A DNA stretch of 64,000 nucleotides from an uncultured Ruminococcus sp. (GTDB taxonomy: Bacteria > Bacillota > Clostridia > Oscillospirales > Acutalibacteraceae), in NCBI GenBank assembly GCA_905233755.1, contig CAJODM010000011.1, forward strand, positions 1 to 64,000, in the 5' to 3' direction. The translations under genes were made by a program, and so were the position numbers. This document shows, piece after piece, positions 8,920 to 19,425 of this stretch. Below the pieces are notes generated by a model. It searched no databases, was not told where the DNA came from, and was given only the letters and a program-made list of their open reading frames with translations. Positions within the stretch are counted from its first letter, which is position 1, and the number at the start of each line of letters is the position of its first letter.

Positions 8920-10002
8920 TTACCACACATGGAACACCGCGGCGGCGATGACCGCGATCAGGATGACCGCACCGTCGACGATGGCACATGTCCTGTCGCG
9001 CATGCGACAGATGAGGGCGTACAGCTTTCTTAGCGGCCACGAGAAGCACGGGATCGCCAGCACCAGCGCACACACCACCGACAGAGTCAGCACCGTCAGC
9101 TTCCACAGCGGATCGCCCAGCCCGTCGATCATCCCGAACACCCCCGCCGCCGTCAGCGCCAGCAGCAGCGGCGTATGCCAGAAGTACACCCCGATGGCGT
9201 TCTGACCCGCCTTTGTCCACAGCGGCAGCCGCCGGTTGGGAAAGAGCGCCACCGCCGCTATCACCATCACGCTCGAGATACCGTAGCACAGCAGCCGGTG
9301 ATAGACGGTGCACCCCTCGATCGGCACCGCCGCATAGGGGTTGCGGCCGGTGAACAGCATCCGCATCGGGTACAGCAGCTCGCGCAGCCGAAAGCACATC
9401 ACAAAGTAGATGACCGTGAACACAAGTCCGGCGATCTTCACATGGTTCTTGTGAGAGAACCGGCGCACCTCCATCGGCGTAAGGTAGTACCCCGCAAAGT
9501 AGAACGGCATGAACACGAAGTACCGCGACAGGTACAGCTCGTCGCGCAGCGGCGTCAGCCCCACGAGCAGCCCCAGCGTCAGCGCCGCTGTGATGACCGC
9601 ATAGCGGTTGAACCGTCCGACGGCGAGCGCGGTGAGCATATACATCGCCAGCACGAACAGGTACCATTCGATGGTCGCGCCGCCGAACAGCGTCAGCCCC
9701 ACCTGTTCGCCGGATGCGCGGCGCATCCCGAACACCAGCAGCTTGAGGGCGAACCCCGCGATCAGGTAGAACGAGAACCGGTGAAGGTCAAACCGATCGC
9801 CCGCCTTATACTGCTTTTGCAGCAGCCCCGAGAGGAAGATGAGCAGCGGTGCGACGAACGAGGACGCAAAGAGGAACCAGCTTCGAAACATATCGGAGCT
9901 GTCGGTATATCCGTCCGCAAAGCTGCTGATGACGACCAGCAGGATCGCGAACATCCGCACGTTATCGAATTTGTAGATACGCGGTTTCTGTATGCTGCCC
10001 AT
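8920..10002 (-). CDS. acyltransferase 3 family membrane protein
   Basis: Multi-TM; RIYKFDNVRMFAILLVV N-terminus and AIGVYFWHTPLLL. Confidence 0.75.
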   Translation of the reverse strand: MGSIQKPRIYKFDNVRMFAILLVVISSFADGYTDSSDMFRSWFLFASSFVAPLLIFLSGLLQKQYKAGDRFDLHRFSFYLIAGFALKLLVFGMRRASGEQVGLTLFGGATIEWYLFVLAMYMLTALAVGRFNRYAVITAALTLGLLVGLTPLRDELYLSRYFVFMPFYFAGYYLTPMEVRRFSHKNHVKIAGLVFTVIYFVMCFRLRELLYPMRMLFTGRNPYAAVPIEGCTVYHRLLCYGISSVMVIAAVALFPNRRLPLWTKAGQNAIGVYFWHTPLLLALTAAGVFGMIDGLGDPLWKLTVLTLSVVCALVLAIPCFSWPLRKLYALICRMRDRTCAIVDGAVILIAVIAAAVFHVW

Positions 10003-10070
10003 AGCGACCTCTTGTACCGTAATATGCCGATATTATACTACTTTCGACAAAAAAAGTCAATTTTTCGCCG

Positions 10071-10099
10071 TTGACACCGCGGCACCGGTATGCTACAAT
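10071..10099 (+). promoter_or_regulatory. sigma-A promoter of hydrogenase-maturation block
   Basis: TTGACA-17 bp-TACAAT. Confidence 0.8.
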
Positions 10100-10103
10100 A
10101 TAT

Positions 10104-10219
10104 GTGACCCTGACCGAAAGGATGACGCACCCGTCACCCTGACTGAAAGGCGATGCCATACGTGCTCGGACAGCGCTGTGCTGTCATGTGACGCCGCACC
10201 GTCGGGGTGCGGTTTTTTT
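10104..10219 (+). promoter_or_regulatory. structured 5' leader with direct repeat and intrinsic terminator (candidate attenuator)
   Basis: ACCCTGACCGAAAGG (10107) and ACCCTGACTGAAAGG (10136) flank hairpin TGACG-CACC-CGTCA; then GACAGC/GCTGTC hairpin and CCGCACC/GGTGCGG+T7 terminator just before the SD. Confidence 0.55.
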
Positions 10220-10239
10220 ACTTTTTTAGGAGGGAAGAG

Positions 10240-10488
10240 ATGGAGAACACCCGTGTCGCGGTGCTGTCTGTGATCGTCGAGGACGACAACGCCACCGCCG
10301 AGCTGAACACCCTGCTGTCCGACTTCTCGCGCTATGTGATCGGTCGCATGGGTGTGCCCTATCGCGAGCGCGGCGTGCGCATCATCAGCGTCGCCGTCGA
10401 TGCGCCCCAGGATCGGATCGCCGCTCTGTCCGGCAGGATCGGCTCGCTGTCGGGCGTCAGCGTCAAGACCGCCTATGCGAATGTTTAG
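10240..10488 (+). CDS. TM1266-like iron-only hydrogenase system putative regulator (ACT-like fold)
   Basis: 83 aa, RVAVLSVIVED...YVIGRMGVPYRERGVRIISVAVDAP; AGGAGG SD; precedes hydG. Confidence 0.8.
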   Translation: MENTRVAVLSVIVEDDNATAELNTLLSDFSRYVIGRMGVPYRERGVRIISVAVDAPQDRIAALSGRIGSLSGVSVKTAYANV

Positions 10489-10585
10489 GTGTCACCGCAC
10501 CATACGCTTGCACGCCTTGCCTGAAGCTTATCCCGTCAACCAACCCGGAAATCGGCATCCATATTGAGTGTAAAGGAGAATCCCT

Positions 10586-12034
10586 ATGCCTGTCTATAAC
10601 CCGTCATCCCTGATCGCGGACGAATTTATCAACGACGCCGAGATCCGCGAGACGCTCGAGTACGCCGAGCGCAACAAGAACAACCTCTCCCTGATCAACG
10701 AGATCCTCGAGAAGGCGCGGCCCATCCCCACCGCCACCGGCTGCCGGTGTCAGGGGCTGACCCACCGCGAGGCGTCGGTGCTGCTCGCGTGTGACGACCC
10801 GGCGGTCGAGCAGCGGATATACGAGATCGCCGAGGAGATCAAGCTTGCGTTCTACGGCAACCGCATCGTGATCTTCGCCCCGCTGTACCTGTCGAACTAC
10901 TGCGTCAACGGGTGCGTCTACTGCCCCTATCATCTCAAGAACAAGACCATCCCGCGCAAGAAGCTGACTCAGGACGAGGTGCGCGCCGAGGTTATCGCCC
11001 TGCAGGACATGGGTCACAAGCGCCTCGCCATCGAGGCCGGCGAGCACCCGCAGATGAACCCCATCGAGTATATCCTCGAGTGCATCGACACCATCTACTC
11101 GATCAAGCACAAGAACGGCGCGATCCGCCGCGTCAACGTCAACATCGCCGCCACCACGGTCGAGGAGTATCGGATGCTGCGCGACGCGGGCATCGGCACC
11201 TACATCCTCTTCCAGGAGACCTACCATAAGGACAGCTACCTGCAGCTGCATCCCACCGGGCCCAAGCACGACTACAACTATCATACCGAGGCGATGGACC
11301 GCGCGATGCAGGGCGGGATCGACGACGTCGGGCTGGGGGTGCTGTTCGGGCTCGAGATGTACAAGTACGAGTTCGCGGGGCTCATCATGCACGCTGAGCA
11401 CCTCGAGGCGGTACACGGCGTCGGGCCTCATACCATCTCGGTCCCGCGCGTCAAGCGCGCCGACGATATCGACCCCGATGAGTTCGACGGCGGCATCTCG
11501 GACGAGACGTTTGAGAAGATCACCGCCTGTATCCGGCTGGCGGTGCCCTATACCGGCATCATTATCTCTACCCGCGAGTCCGAGGCGGTCCGCAGCAAGC
11601 TGCTGCGGCTGGGCGTGTCCCAGGTCTCGGGCGGCTCGCGCACCTCGGTCGGCGGCTATGCCGAGGAGGATCGCCCCCACGATACCGAGCAGTTCGACGT
11701 ATCCGACCAGCGCACCCTGGACGAGGTGGTGGCGTGGCTGATGGAGAACGGCCATATCCCGTCGTTCTGTACTGCCTGCTACCGCGAGGGACGCACCGGC
11801 GACCGGTTCATGTCGCTGTGCAAGAGCGGCCAGATCCTGAACTGCTGTCATCCCAACGCGCTGATGACCCTGACCGAGTACCTCGTCGATTATGCCAGCC
11901 CCCGCACCAAGGAGATCGGCTATCGCATGATCGAGGAGGAGCTGCAGCGCATCCCCAAGGACAAGGTGCGCGCGATCGCGGCACAGAACATCGAGGATAT
12001 CAAGCACTCGAACCGCCGCGACTTCAGGTTCTAG
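10586..12034 (+). CDS. hydG: [FeFe]-hydrogenase maturase, radical SAM tyrosine lyase
   Basis: APLYLSNYCVNGCVYCPYHLKNK; CRCQGLTHREASVLL; C-terminal FCTACYREGRTGDRFM. Confidence 0.95.
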   Translation: MPVYNPSSLIADEFINDAEIRETLEYAERNKNNLSLINEILEKARPIPTATGCRCQGLTHREASVLLACDDPAVEQRIYEIAEEIKLAFYGNRIVIFAPLYLSNYCVNGCVYCPYHLKNKTIPRKKLTQDEVRAEVIALQDMGHKRLAIEAGEHPQMNPIEYILECIDTIYSIKHKNGAIRRVNVNIAATTVEEYRMLRDAGIGTYILFQETYHKDSYLQLHPTGPKHDYNYHTEAMDRAMQGGIDDVGLGVLFGLEMYKYEFAGLIMHAEHLEAVHGVGPHTISVPRVKRADDIDPDEFDGGISDETFEKITACIRLAVPYTGIIISTRESEAVRSKLLRLGVSQVSGGSRTSVGGYAEEDRPHDTEQFDVSDQRTLDEVVAWLMENGHIPSFCTACYREGRTGDRFMSLCKSGQILNCCHPNALMTLTEYLVDYASPRTKEIGYRMIEEELQRIPKDKVRAIAAQNIEDIKHSNRRDFRF

Positions 12035-12049
12035 AAAGGGTAGAGAGCT

Positions 12050-13234
12050 ATGTCACTACACGCTGCCGTATCCGCCGAACGGCCGCATATCGCGTTCTTC
12101 GGACGGCGTAACGCCGGCAAGTCCAGCGTCGTGAACGCCGTCACCAACCAGCAGATGTCGCTCGTGTCCGACACGCTGGGCACCACCACCGATCCGGTGC
12201 GAAAGGCGATGGAGCTGCTGCCGCTGGGCCCTGTGATGATCATTGATACCCCCGGGTTCGACGACGAGGGCGCGCTCGGCGCGCTGCGCGTGGAGCGCAC
12301 CCGCGAGATCCTGCGCCGCACCGATATCGCGGTGCTGGTGGTCGACGCGACGCGGGGGATAGGCGAGACCGAGCGCGAGCTGATCGACGAGTTCCGCTCC
12401 CGCGGGCTGCGCTATGTTCTCGCGTTCAACAAGAGCGATCTGCTGTCGACTGTCCCTGTGACGGGCGACAACGAGGTCTATGTCAGCGCGCTGACCGGCG
12501 ACGGGATCGACGTGCTCAAATCGCGGATCGCGTCGTTCGTGGACACGCGATCTGATCGGCGCATCCTCGAGGGGCTCGTGAGTGCGGGCGATACCGTGGT
12601 GCTGGTGATCCCCATCGACGCCGCTGCGCCGAAGGGTCGGCTGATCCTGCCGCAGCAGATGACGCTGCGCGAGCTGCTCGATACCCGCTGTACGGCGGTA
12701 TGCTGTCAGCCCGGGGAGCTGCGCGATACGCTGCAGAACCTGCATCAGCCACCGGCACTGGTCGTCACCGACTCTCAGGCGTTCGCGTCGGTGTCCGCCG
12801 GTACCCCCGATGAGCTCCCGCTGACCTCGTTCTCGATCCTATTCGCCCGCTACAAGGGCGAGCTGCCCGCGCTGATGATGGGCGTCGACGCGCTACGCGC
12901 GCTCAGCGATGGCGATCGGGTGCTGATAGCCGAGGGCTGTACCCACCATCGCCAGTGCGGCGACATCGGCACCGAGAAGCTCCCGCGATGGATTCGCGAT
13001 TATACCGGCGTAAAGCCGGATTTCAGCTTCTCTTCCGGCAACAGCTTTCCCTCAGACCTTGGCGGCTATCGCATGGTGGTACACTGCGGCGGCTGTATGC
13101 TCAACGAGCGCGAGATGCAGTCCCGCGCTGCGATGTGTGCGGCGGCAGGGGTGCCGATGCTCAACTACGGCGTCGCTATCGCCGAGATGCACGGCGTGCT
13201 CGACCGCGCGCTGCGCGGTGTGCGCGTGCGATGA
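12050..13234 (+). CDS. hydF: [FeFe]-hydrogenase maturation GTPase
   Basis: GRRNAGKSSVVNAVTNQ G1 motif; C-terminal CTHHRQCGDIG and HCGGCMLN cluster ligands. Confidence 0.95.
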   Translation: MSLHAAVSAERPHIAFFGRRNAGKSSVVNAVTNQQMSLVSDTLGTTTDPVRKAMELLPLGPVMIIDTPGFDDEGALGALRVERTREILRRTDIAVLVVDATRGIGETERELIDEFRSRGLRYVLAFNKSDLLSTVPVTGDNEVYVSALTGDGIDVLKSRIASFVDTRSDRRILEGLVSAGDTVVLVIPIDAAAPKGRLILPQQMTLRELLDTRCTAVCCQPGELRDTLQNLHQPPALVVTDSQAFASVSAGTPDELPLTSFSILFARYKGELPALMMGVDALRALSDGDRVLIAEGCTHHRQCGDIGTEKLPRWIRDYTGVKPDFSFSSGNSFPSDLGGYRMVVHCGGCMLNEREMQSRAAMCAAAGVPMLNYGVAIAEMHGVLDRALRGVRVR

Positions 13235-13249
13235 GAGGATAGAAAAAAT

Positions 13250-13292
13250 AAGTGCTTTTGCTATTCGACAGAATAACAGAAGCACTTTTCTT
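13250..13292. terminator. bidirectional terminator between hydF and ABC operon
   Basis: AAGTGCTTTTG..TATTC/GAATA..CAGAAGCACTTTTC hairpin. Confidence 0.65.
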
Positions 13293-13310
13293 TATGATAT
13301 GGGTTAACTG

Positions 13311-14066
13311 TTACAGCACCTTTTTCAGGAAATCCTGTGTGCGCTCGTTCTTCGGCGAGCCGAACAGCTCCTCGGGGGTGCCCTCTTCCATGATGATGCC
13401 GTCCGCCATGAACAGCACCCGATCCGCGACCTCGCGGGCGAATCCCATCTCGTGGGTCACGACGACCATCGTCATGCCCTCGCGCGCGAGCTCCTTCATG
13501 ACCTCCAGCACCTCGCCGACCATCTCGGGGTCGAGCGCCGAGGTTGGCTCGTCGAACAGCATGATATCGGGGTTCATCGCCAGCGCACGCGCGATCGCGA
13601 CGCGCTGCTGCTGTCCGCCGGACAGCTCCCCGGGATATGCCTCGGACTTCTCGCTGAGCCCGACGCGCTTGAGCAGCTCCAGCGCCTTCTTCTCGGCGTC
13701 CGCTTCGGACAGCTTCTTGAGCGTGACGGGCGCCATCATGATGTTCTTCTTGACGGTCATGTTGGGGAACAGGTTGAACTGCTGGAACACCATGCCGATG
13801 TTCTCGCGCACCTTGTTGATGTTGACCTTCTTGTCGGTGATATCATAGCCGTCGATGACGATCTTGCCCGAGGTGACCTCTTCGAGCCGGTTGAGGCACC
13901 GCAGAAAGGTGCTCTTGCCCGAGCCGGAGGGGCCGATCACGCACACGACCTCGCCCTCATAGACGGTGTGGCTGATACCGGTAAGCACCTCGTTCTTGTC
14001 GAAGTACTTGTGCAGGTCGGTGACGACGACCTTCTCGTTTCTCCTCATTGTATCGTTACTTGCCAT
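13311..14066 (-). CDS. polar amino acid ABC transporter ATP-binding protein
   Basis: [52 protein letters not shown]. Confidence 0.93.
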   Translation of the reverse strand: MASNDTMRRNEKVVVTDLHKYFDKNEVLTGISHTVYEGEVVCVIGPSGSGKSTFLRCLNRLEEVTSGKIVIDGYDITDKKVNINKVRENIGMVFQQFNLFPNMTVKKNIMMAPVTLKKLSEADAEKKALELLKRVGLSEKSEAYPGELSGGQQQRVAIARALAMNPDIMLFDEPTSALDPEMVGEVLEVMKELAREGMTMVVVTHEMGFAREVADRVLFMADGIIMEEGTPEELFGSPKNERTQDFLKKVL

Positions 14067-14775
14067 GGTGATGTCCCTTCTTCTCCTCATACTGCAGCTT
14101 CTTCTCGATACGGCTCGAGACGATCATCAGCACCGAGATGATGATGAGATAGAACAGCGCGACGAAGATATACGTCGCAAAGAACTCGTAGCTCTTGCCG
14201 ACATAGGTTTTTGCCTTGTTGACGAGCTCCGCCAGCCCGATAACCGAGAGGATAGAGGTATCCTTGATAGAGATGATGAACTGGTTCACCAGCGCGGGGA
14301 TCGAGATCTTCAGCGCCTGGGGCAGCACGACCTTGCGCATCGTCTGGCCCTTGGTCAGCCCGAGCGACCGCGCCGCCTCCGACTGACCCTTCGGGATCGC
14401 CATGATCCCTCCGCGGAAGATCTCAGCCAGATACGCGCCCGCGTTCAGCGACAGCGTGATAACGCCCGCCGTGAACGCATCGAGCCGGAACGACGGCGAC
14501 ATCAGCTGGATGAGCTGCGGGAACCCGAAGAACACGATGAACGCCTGTACCAGCATAGGGGTACCGCGGATCACCCAGATATAGACCTCGGCGATCGCCT
14601 TGAGCACGACGTTGCGCGACATCTTCATCAGACACATCACAAGCCCCACCACGATACCGATAGCGATAGCGAGCAGCGACACGCCGATGGTGAGCTTCAG
14701 CCCCTCCAACAGCAGCGGGGTCGCCTCGCTGAGCACTCTTCCAAAATTCATAAATTCCTCATCTGCCTTTAACAA
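14056..14775 (-). CDS. polar amino acid ABC transporter permease
   Basis: [42 protein letters not shown] loop. Confidence 0.93.
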   Translation of the reverse strand: MLKADEEFMNFGRVLSEATPLLLEGLKLTIGVSLLAIAIGIVVGLVMCLMKMSRNVVLKAIAEVYIWVIRGTPMLVQAFIVFFGFPQLIQLMSPSFRLDAFTAGVITLSLNAGAYLAEIFRGGIMAIPKGQSEAARSLGLTKGQTMRKVVLPQALKISIPALVNQFIISIKDTSILSVIGLAELVNKAKTYVGKSYEFFATYIFVALFYLIIISVLMIVSSRIEKKLQYEEKKGHHHGK

Positions 14776-14777
14776 AG

Positions 14778-14807
14778 TTCAGCACGATAATCGCTTACCG
14801 TGCTGAA
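14778..14807 (-). terminator. intra-operon hairpin between binding-protein and permease genes
   Basis: TTCAGCACG...CGTGCTGAA inverted repeat; possible expression-tuning element. Confidence 0.45.
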
Positions 14808-14857
14808 TCCGAAGTTTTATCCGTTCTGTCCCGCGTCAGGGGACGGTGTCGGTGCTA

Positions 14858-15661
14858 TCAGTAGCCGTACTTCGCGAGGATCTTGTCGTACTCGCCGGAT
14901 GCCTTGATGTTGCTCAGACCGGTGTCAAATTTCTCGAGCAGCTCGGCGTTCTCGCCCTTCTTGACAGCAAAGCCGTAGCCCTTGACATTGGTGGGCTCGG
15001 TGATGACGGAGAGCTCGACGCCCTCGCTCTCGATCGCCCAGCCGATGACCGAGAAGTCCTCGATGCACGCATCGGCAGAACCGGTGACGACCGCCTGATA
15101 CATGGTATCGGAGCCCTCAAAGTAGCTGATCTCAAAGTCGTACTCATCCTTGATGCTCTCGCCGTACTCGCCGCCGACGGTAGAGGTCTTGCAGGCAACG
15201 GTCTTGCCCTTGAGATCCTCGAGCGAGGTGATATCGGAGCCGGGCTTGACCACGATGACAACCCCGTCCTCAAAGTACGCCTCGGAGAAGTCGAAGGTCT
15301 CTCTTCTCTCGTCGGTGATGGTCATACCGGCGATCATCGCGTCGGCCTGACCGGACTGGACAGCGCCCATCGACGCATCAAATCCCTCGTTGTGCATCTC
15401 ATAGGAAATACCCTGATCCGCGGCGACAGCAGCCATGATGTCCATGTCCACGCCGACATACGCACCGGACTCCTCGTCGAGATACTCGAACGGAGCGAAC
15501 GCGTTATCAGAGTAGATGATGTAGGTGGTACCGCTGGCGTCAGCCGCATCGGCAGCATCGTCGGCCGCTTCATCGGTCGTGACGCTGACAGAGCAGGCCG
15601 CCAGGGACGCCATCGCTGCGATCATGACGACCGCGAGGATCAGTGCTAATACTTTCTTCAT
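14858..15661 (-). CDS. polar amino acid ABC transporter substrate-binding lipoprotein
   Basis: MKKVLALILAVVMIAAMASLAACS lipobox; FAPFEYLDEESGAYVGVDMDIMAAVA. Confidence 0.93.
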   Translation of the reverse strand: MKKVLALILAVVMIAAMASLAACSVSVTTDEAADDAADAADASGTTYIIYSDNAFAPFEYLDEESGAYVGVDMDIMAAVAADQGISYEMHNEGFDASMGAVQSGQADAMIAGMTITDERRETFDFSEAYFEDGVVIVVKPGSDITSLEDLKGKTVACKTSTVGGEYGESIKDEYDFEISYFEGSDTMYQAVVTGSADACIEDFSVIGWAIESEGVELSVITEPTNVKGYGFAVKKGENAELLEKFDTGLSNIKASGEYDKILAKYGY

Positions 15662-15819
15662 GTTAACATTCTCCTTACAGTAAATTTTGTCACACAACAC
15701 ACACGCATATTATACTGCACAGGACAGGGTTTGTCAATTCTTTTCCGTCATCGGGAGGAATTCGGGTATTGTCATACGGATTTCTGATACAAAGGTCCAT
15801 CAGAATCGGTAGCAAGATA

Positions 15820-15852
15820 GAAAAACGGCTGCACCGCAGCGGGTGCAGCCGT
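15820..15852 (-). terminator. intrinsic terminator downstream of gap
   Basis: ACGGCTGCACC/GGTGCAGCCGT stem, T-run on minus strand. Confidence 0.65.
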
Positions 15853-15878
15853 ATGATCTGTCGGGATGACTTGTCCGA

Positions 15879-16907
15879 TTACAGCTCGGCGAAGTACTTG
15901 ATGGTTCGGACCATCTGAGAGGTGTAGGAGTTCTCGTTGTCATACCACGAGACGACCTGGACCTCATACAGCCCGTCGGCGATCTTCGCAACCATGGTCT
16001 GGGTCGCGTCGAACAGCGAGCCGTAGCGCATACCGATGACGTCGGACGATACGATGGCGTCCTCGTTATAGCCAAAGCTATCCGAGGCGGCGGCCTTCAT
16101 CGCGGCGTTGATGCCGTCGACGGTGACGTTGTCGCCCTTGACAACAGCGGTGAGGATGGTGGTGGAACCGGTGACGACCGGAACACGCTGAGCCGAGCCG
16201 ATGAGCTTGCCGTTGAGCTCGGGGATGACCAGCCCGATCGCCTTGGCAGCGCCCGTCGAGTTGGGAACGATGTTGGCAGCGCCGGCGCGCGCACGGCGCA
16301 GATCGCCCTTTCTGTGCGGACCGTCGAGGATCATCTGATCGCCGGTATAGGCGTGAACGGTGCACATGATACCGGACTGGATCTCAGCATACTTGTTGAG
16401 GGTGTCCGCCATCGGCGCAAGACAGTTGGTGGTGCAGGATGCAGCCGAGATGATGGTGTCCTCGGCGGTGAGGGTGTCCTCGTTGACCGAGAAGACGACC
16501 GTCTTCAGGTCAGAGCCGGCAGGAGCCGAGATGACGACCTTCTTGGCACCGGCGTCGATGTGGGCCTGGCTCTTCGCCTTCGAGCAGTAGAAGCCGGTGC
16601 ACTCGAGCACGACGTCAACGCCCAGCTCGCCCCACGGCAGCTCGGCAGCGTTGGGCTTGGCATAGATGGTGATCTCCTTGCCGTCGACGATGATGGAGTT
16701 CTCGCCCGCCTCTACGGTATGCAGACCCTCGCCGATAGCGCCGCAGTAGCCCTTCTGCGCGGTGTCATACTTGAGGAGGTTCGCGAGCATCTTGGGGTCG
16801 GTAAGATCGTTGATCGCCACGACCTCATACCCCTCTGCGCCGAACATCTGGCGGAACGCCAGACGGCCGATACGACCGAATCCGTTGATTGCAACTTTTA
16901 CTGACAT
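15879..16907 (-). CDS. gap: glyceraldehyde-3-phosphate dehydrogenase, type I
   Basis: [28 protein letters not shown] active site. Confidence 0.97.
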   Translation of the reverse strand: MSVKVAINGFGRIGRLAFRQMFGAEGYEVVAINDLTDPKMLANLLKYDTAQKGYCGAIGEGLHTVEAGENSIIVDGKEITIYAKPNAAELPWGELGVDVVLECTGFYCSKAKSQAHIDAGAKKVVISAPAGSDLKTVVFSVNEDTLTAEDTIISAASCTTNCLAPMADTLNKYAEIQSGIMCTVHAYTGDQMILDGPHRKGDLRRARAGAANIVPNSTGAAKAIGLVIPELNGKLIGSAQRVPVVTGSTTILTAVVKGDNVTVDGINAAMKAAASDSFGYNEDAIVSSDVIGMRYGSLFDATQTMVAKIADGLYEVQVVSWYDNENSYTSQMVRTIKYFAEL

Positions 16908-17053
16908 AGAATTTCCTCCTAAAAAAGAATTTAATGTAAACGGTTATACATCATTCATATTCTACAACATTTCCCTGTCTAAATCAAGGAAAATTTGAAA
17001 ATACTGACAAATAATTTCCCTTATAATTCCTCCAGAGAAATATGGTTAGCCCT

Positions 17054-18535
17054 TTATTTATTGTACAGCTTCTTGCTCTCGTATTTCGGCTCGGTGGTGA
17101 GCAGCACCCCGAGCTTCTTGAGCGTCTCGGTGTCGGTGCCAGAGAGGATGACGGTGGCGTGCGCCTCGCATCCCGACAGCTGACCGAGCTGCTGCATCGC
17201 AAGCCGCGCGGTGGGGTTGGTGACCGCCGAGATGGACAGCGCGATCAGCACCTCGTCTGTATGCAGCCGCGGGTTCATACTGCCGAAGCTCTCGACCTTG
17301 AGCTTCTGGATCGGCTCGATGACCGCCGGATCGATCAGGTCGACCTTCTGCGGGATTTCGCACAGCGCCTTGAGCGCGTTGAGCAGCATCGCGGCACACG
17401 CGCCCAGCAGGTCCGAGGTCTTGCCGGTGATGATGCGCCCGTCAGGAAGCTCGATCGCCGCAGCCGGCGCGCCGGTCTCCTCCTCGCGCGCCATCGCGGG
17501 GGCGATGACCGCGCGGTCGTCGGCGGATATCCGGCTCTGCTTCATCAGCAGCCCGATCTTGTACGCCTCGTCAGCAGAGGCGTTGCCCTTGGTGGTGTTG
17601 CACAGCGCGGTATAGTAGCGGCGGATGATCTCCTGGTTCGCGGCGGCGCAGGTCGCCTCGTCGTCGATGATACAGTATCCCGCCATGTTGACGCCCATAT
17701 CGGTGGGCGACTTGTAGGGCGAGGTGCCGAGGATGGTCTCGAACATGGTGTTCAGCACCGGGAAGATCTCGATATCGCGGTTATAGTTGACGGTCGTCTC
17801 GCCGTATGCCTCGAGGTGGAACGGGTCGATCATGTTCACATCGTTGAGGTCGGCGGTCGCCGCCTCATACGCGACGTTGACCGGATGCTTGAGCGGCAGG
17901 TTCCATATCGGAAAGGTCTCGAACTTCGCATAGCCCGCCTCGATCCCGCGCTTGTGCTCGTGATAGAGCTGGGACAGGCACACCGCCATCTTGCCCGAGC
18001 CGGGGCCCGGCGCGGTGATGACGATCAGCTTACGCTCGGTCTCGACATACTCGTTGCGGCCGTAGCCGTCGTCGCTGACGATGAGGTCAACGTCGGCGGG
18101 ATAGTTGGGGATGGAGTAGTGGCGATAGACCCGGATCCCGGCGTCCTCGAGCTTCTGACGGAACTTCATCGCCGCCGGCTGACCGGCAAACCGCGTCAGC
18201 ACCACCGACCCGACATACAGCCCGCGCGAGCGGAACACGTCGATGAGCCGCAGCACATCCAGATCATAGGTGATGCCCAGGTCGCCGCGCACCTTGTTCT
18301 TCTCGATGTCGTCAGCGTTGATGACGACGACGATCTCTGCCTCGTCCTTGAGCTGCATGAGCATCTGGAGCTTCGAGTCCGGTCTGAACCCCGGCAGCAC
18401 GCGCGACGCGTGATAGTCGTCATACAGCTTGCCGCCGAACTCAAGGTACAGCTTGCCGCCGAACTGGGCGATCCGGTCGCGGATATGCTGGCTCTGGGTG
18501 GTCAGGTATTTTTCATTGTCAAAACCGATTTTCAT
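17054..18535 (-). CDS. DUF1846 family protein
   Basis: MKIGFDNEKYLTTQSQHIRDRIAQFGGKLYLEFGGKLYDDYHASRVLPGF N-terminus typical of the family. Confidence 0.88.
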   Translation of the reverse strand: MKIGFDNEKYLTTQSQHIRDRIAQFGGKLYLEFGGKLYDDYHASRVLPGFRPDSKLQMLMQLKDEAEIVVVINADDIEKNKVRGDLGITYDLDVLRLIDVFRSRGLYVGSVVLTRFAGQPAAMKFRQKLEDAGIRVYRHYSIPNYPADVDLIVSDDGYGRNEYVETERKLIVITAPGPGSGKMAVCLSQLYHEHKRGIEAGYAKFETFPIWNLPLKHPVNVAYEAATADLNDVNMIDPFHLEAYGETTVNYNRDIEIFPVLNTMFETILGTSPYKSPTDMGVNMAGYCIIDDEATCAAANQEIIRRYYTALCNTTKGNASADEAYKIGLLMKQSRISADDRAVIAPAMAREEETGAPAAAIELPDGRIITGKTSDLLGACAAMLLNALKALCEIPQKVDLIDPAVIEPIQKLKVESFGSMNPRLHTDEVLIALSISAVTNPTARLAMQQLGQLSGCEAHATVILSGTDTETLKKLGVLLTTEPKYESKKLYNK

Positions 18536-18748
18536 GTCCTTTCCCTCTCTGGTTCCCTTTGTTTCTACTATAAGATATACCACAAATCGGCGGCGCTATA
18601 TCACTGTAAAAGAAATAACCCCAAAAAACCGCCAAAAAAACCGGCCGTCCGATGACGGACGGCCATAGAGTACGGTTATAGCGGATGGTATCAAAGAGTG
18701 ATAGAGGTCGTGCGATACCCTCGGCTTCTATCGCGCGGATGCTCTCGG

Positions 18749-19411
18749 TTATTTCCACCGAAAATTCTCCTTGCCGGCGAGCAGCTCGAAGTGGCACTTC
18801 ACGATCCCCAGATCGATCGGCAGACAGGTGCCGATCCTCGGTGTGCTTGCCGCTACGGTGTCGCCGTCGCGGTGAAAACGGAACTTCTGCTGGTTGACGG
18901 CGGTGGGGGCGAGCAGCGCGCCCTCGATCCCGCGCCGATACCATTCGGGCGCGGCGTCGTCGATGTCGCTGACGTCACCGGCGCGCTTGCTGCGGCGTTC
19001 ATGTCCGCTGTGCTGTCCATAGCCCAGCGAGATGAGGATGACCTCCTTCTCGCCCTTGTCGACGACCGCGCGGCTCTTGCCGTGGGTGAGCGCGACCCAG
19101 CAGGTGTTCAGACCGAGCTGCTGCGCCTTGAGCACCAGCAGCTCGCCGAAGTACCCGCACCGCTCGTCGAGGGTGGGCGACTTGCTGCCGACCATGGCGA
19201 TATAGTTATCGGCATTCTCAAACTTGCCGTACTTTGCCATGCGGGACGAGAAGCACTCCGGCTCGTCATAGAGGATCTGGATGTGCAGCCCGCCTGTGCG
19301 ATTGAGCTCGTCGGTATAGGCGTCGAGCTGACACCTGATCTCCTGCGGGATCGGTTTCTTCTGATAGCGGCGCACGCTGTGGCGGCTTTTCATCAACGAT
19401 AGTGTATCCAT
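18749..19411 (-). CDS. nitroreductase family protein
   Basis: SLMKSRHSVRRYQKKPI; FGELLVLKAQQLGLNTCWVAL. Confidence 0.82.
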   Translation of the reverse strand: MDTLSLMKSRHSVRRYQKKPIPQEIRCQLDAYTDELNRTGGLHIQILYDEPECFSSRMAKYGKFENADNYIAMVGSKSPTLDERCGYFGELLVLKAQQLGLNTCWVALTHGKSRAVVDKGEKEVILISLGYGQHSGHERRSKRAGDVSDIDDAAPEWYRRGIEGALLAPTAVNQQKFRFHRDGDTVAASTPRIGTCLPIDLGIVKCHFELLAGKENFRWK

Positions 19412-19425
19412 ATCGGTTCTCTCCT

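Noticed and set aside
17042-18655. 537-aa plus-strand ORF opposite the DUF1846 gene
   Set aside because: Low-complexity antisense shadow (RR/VV/DD rich); the minus-strand product is a recognisable family
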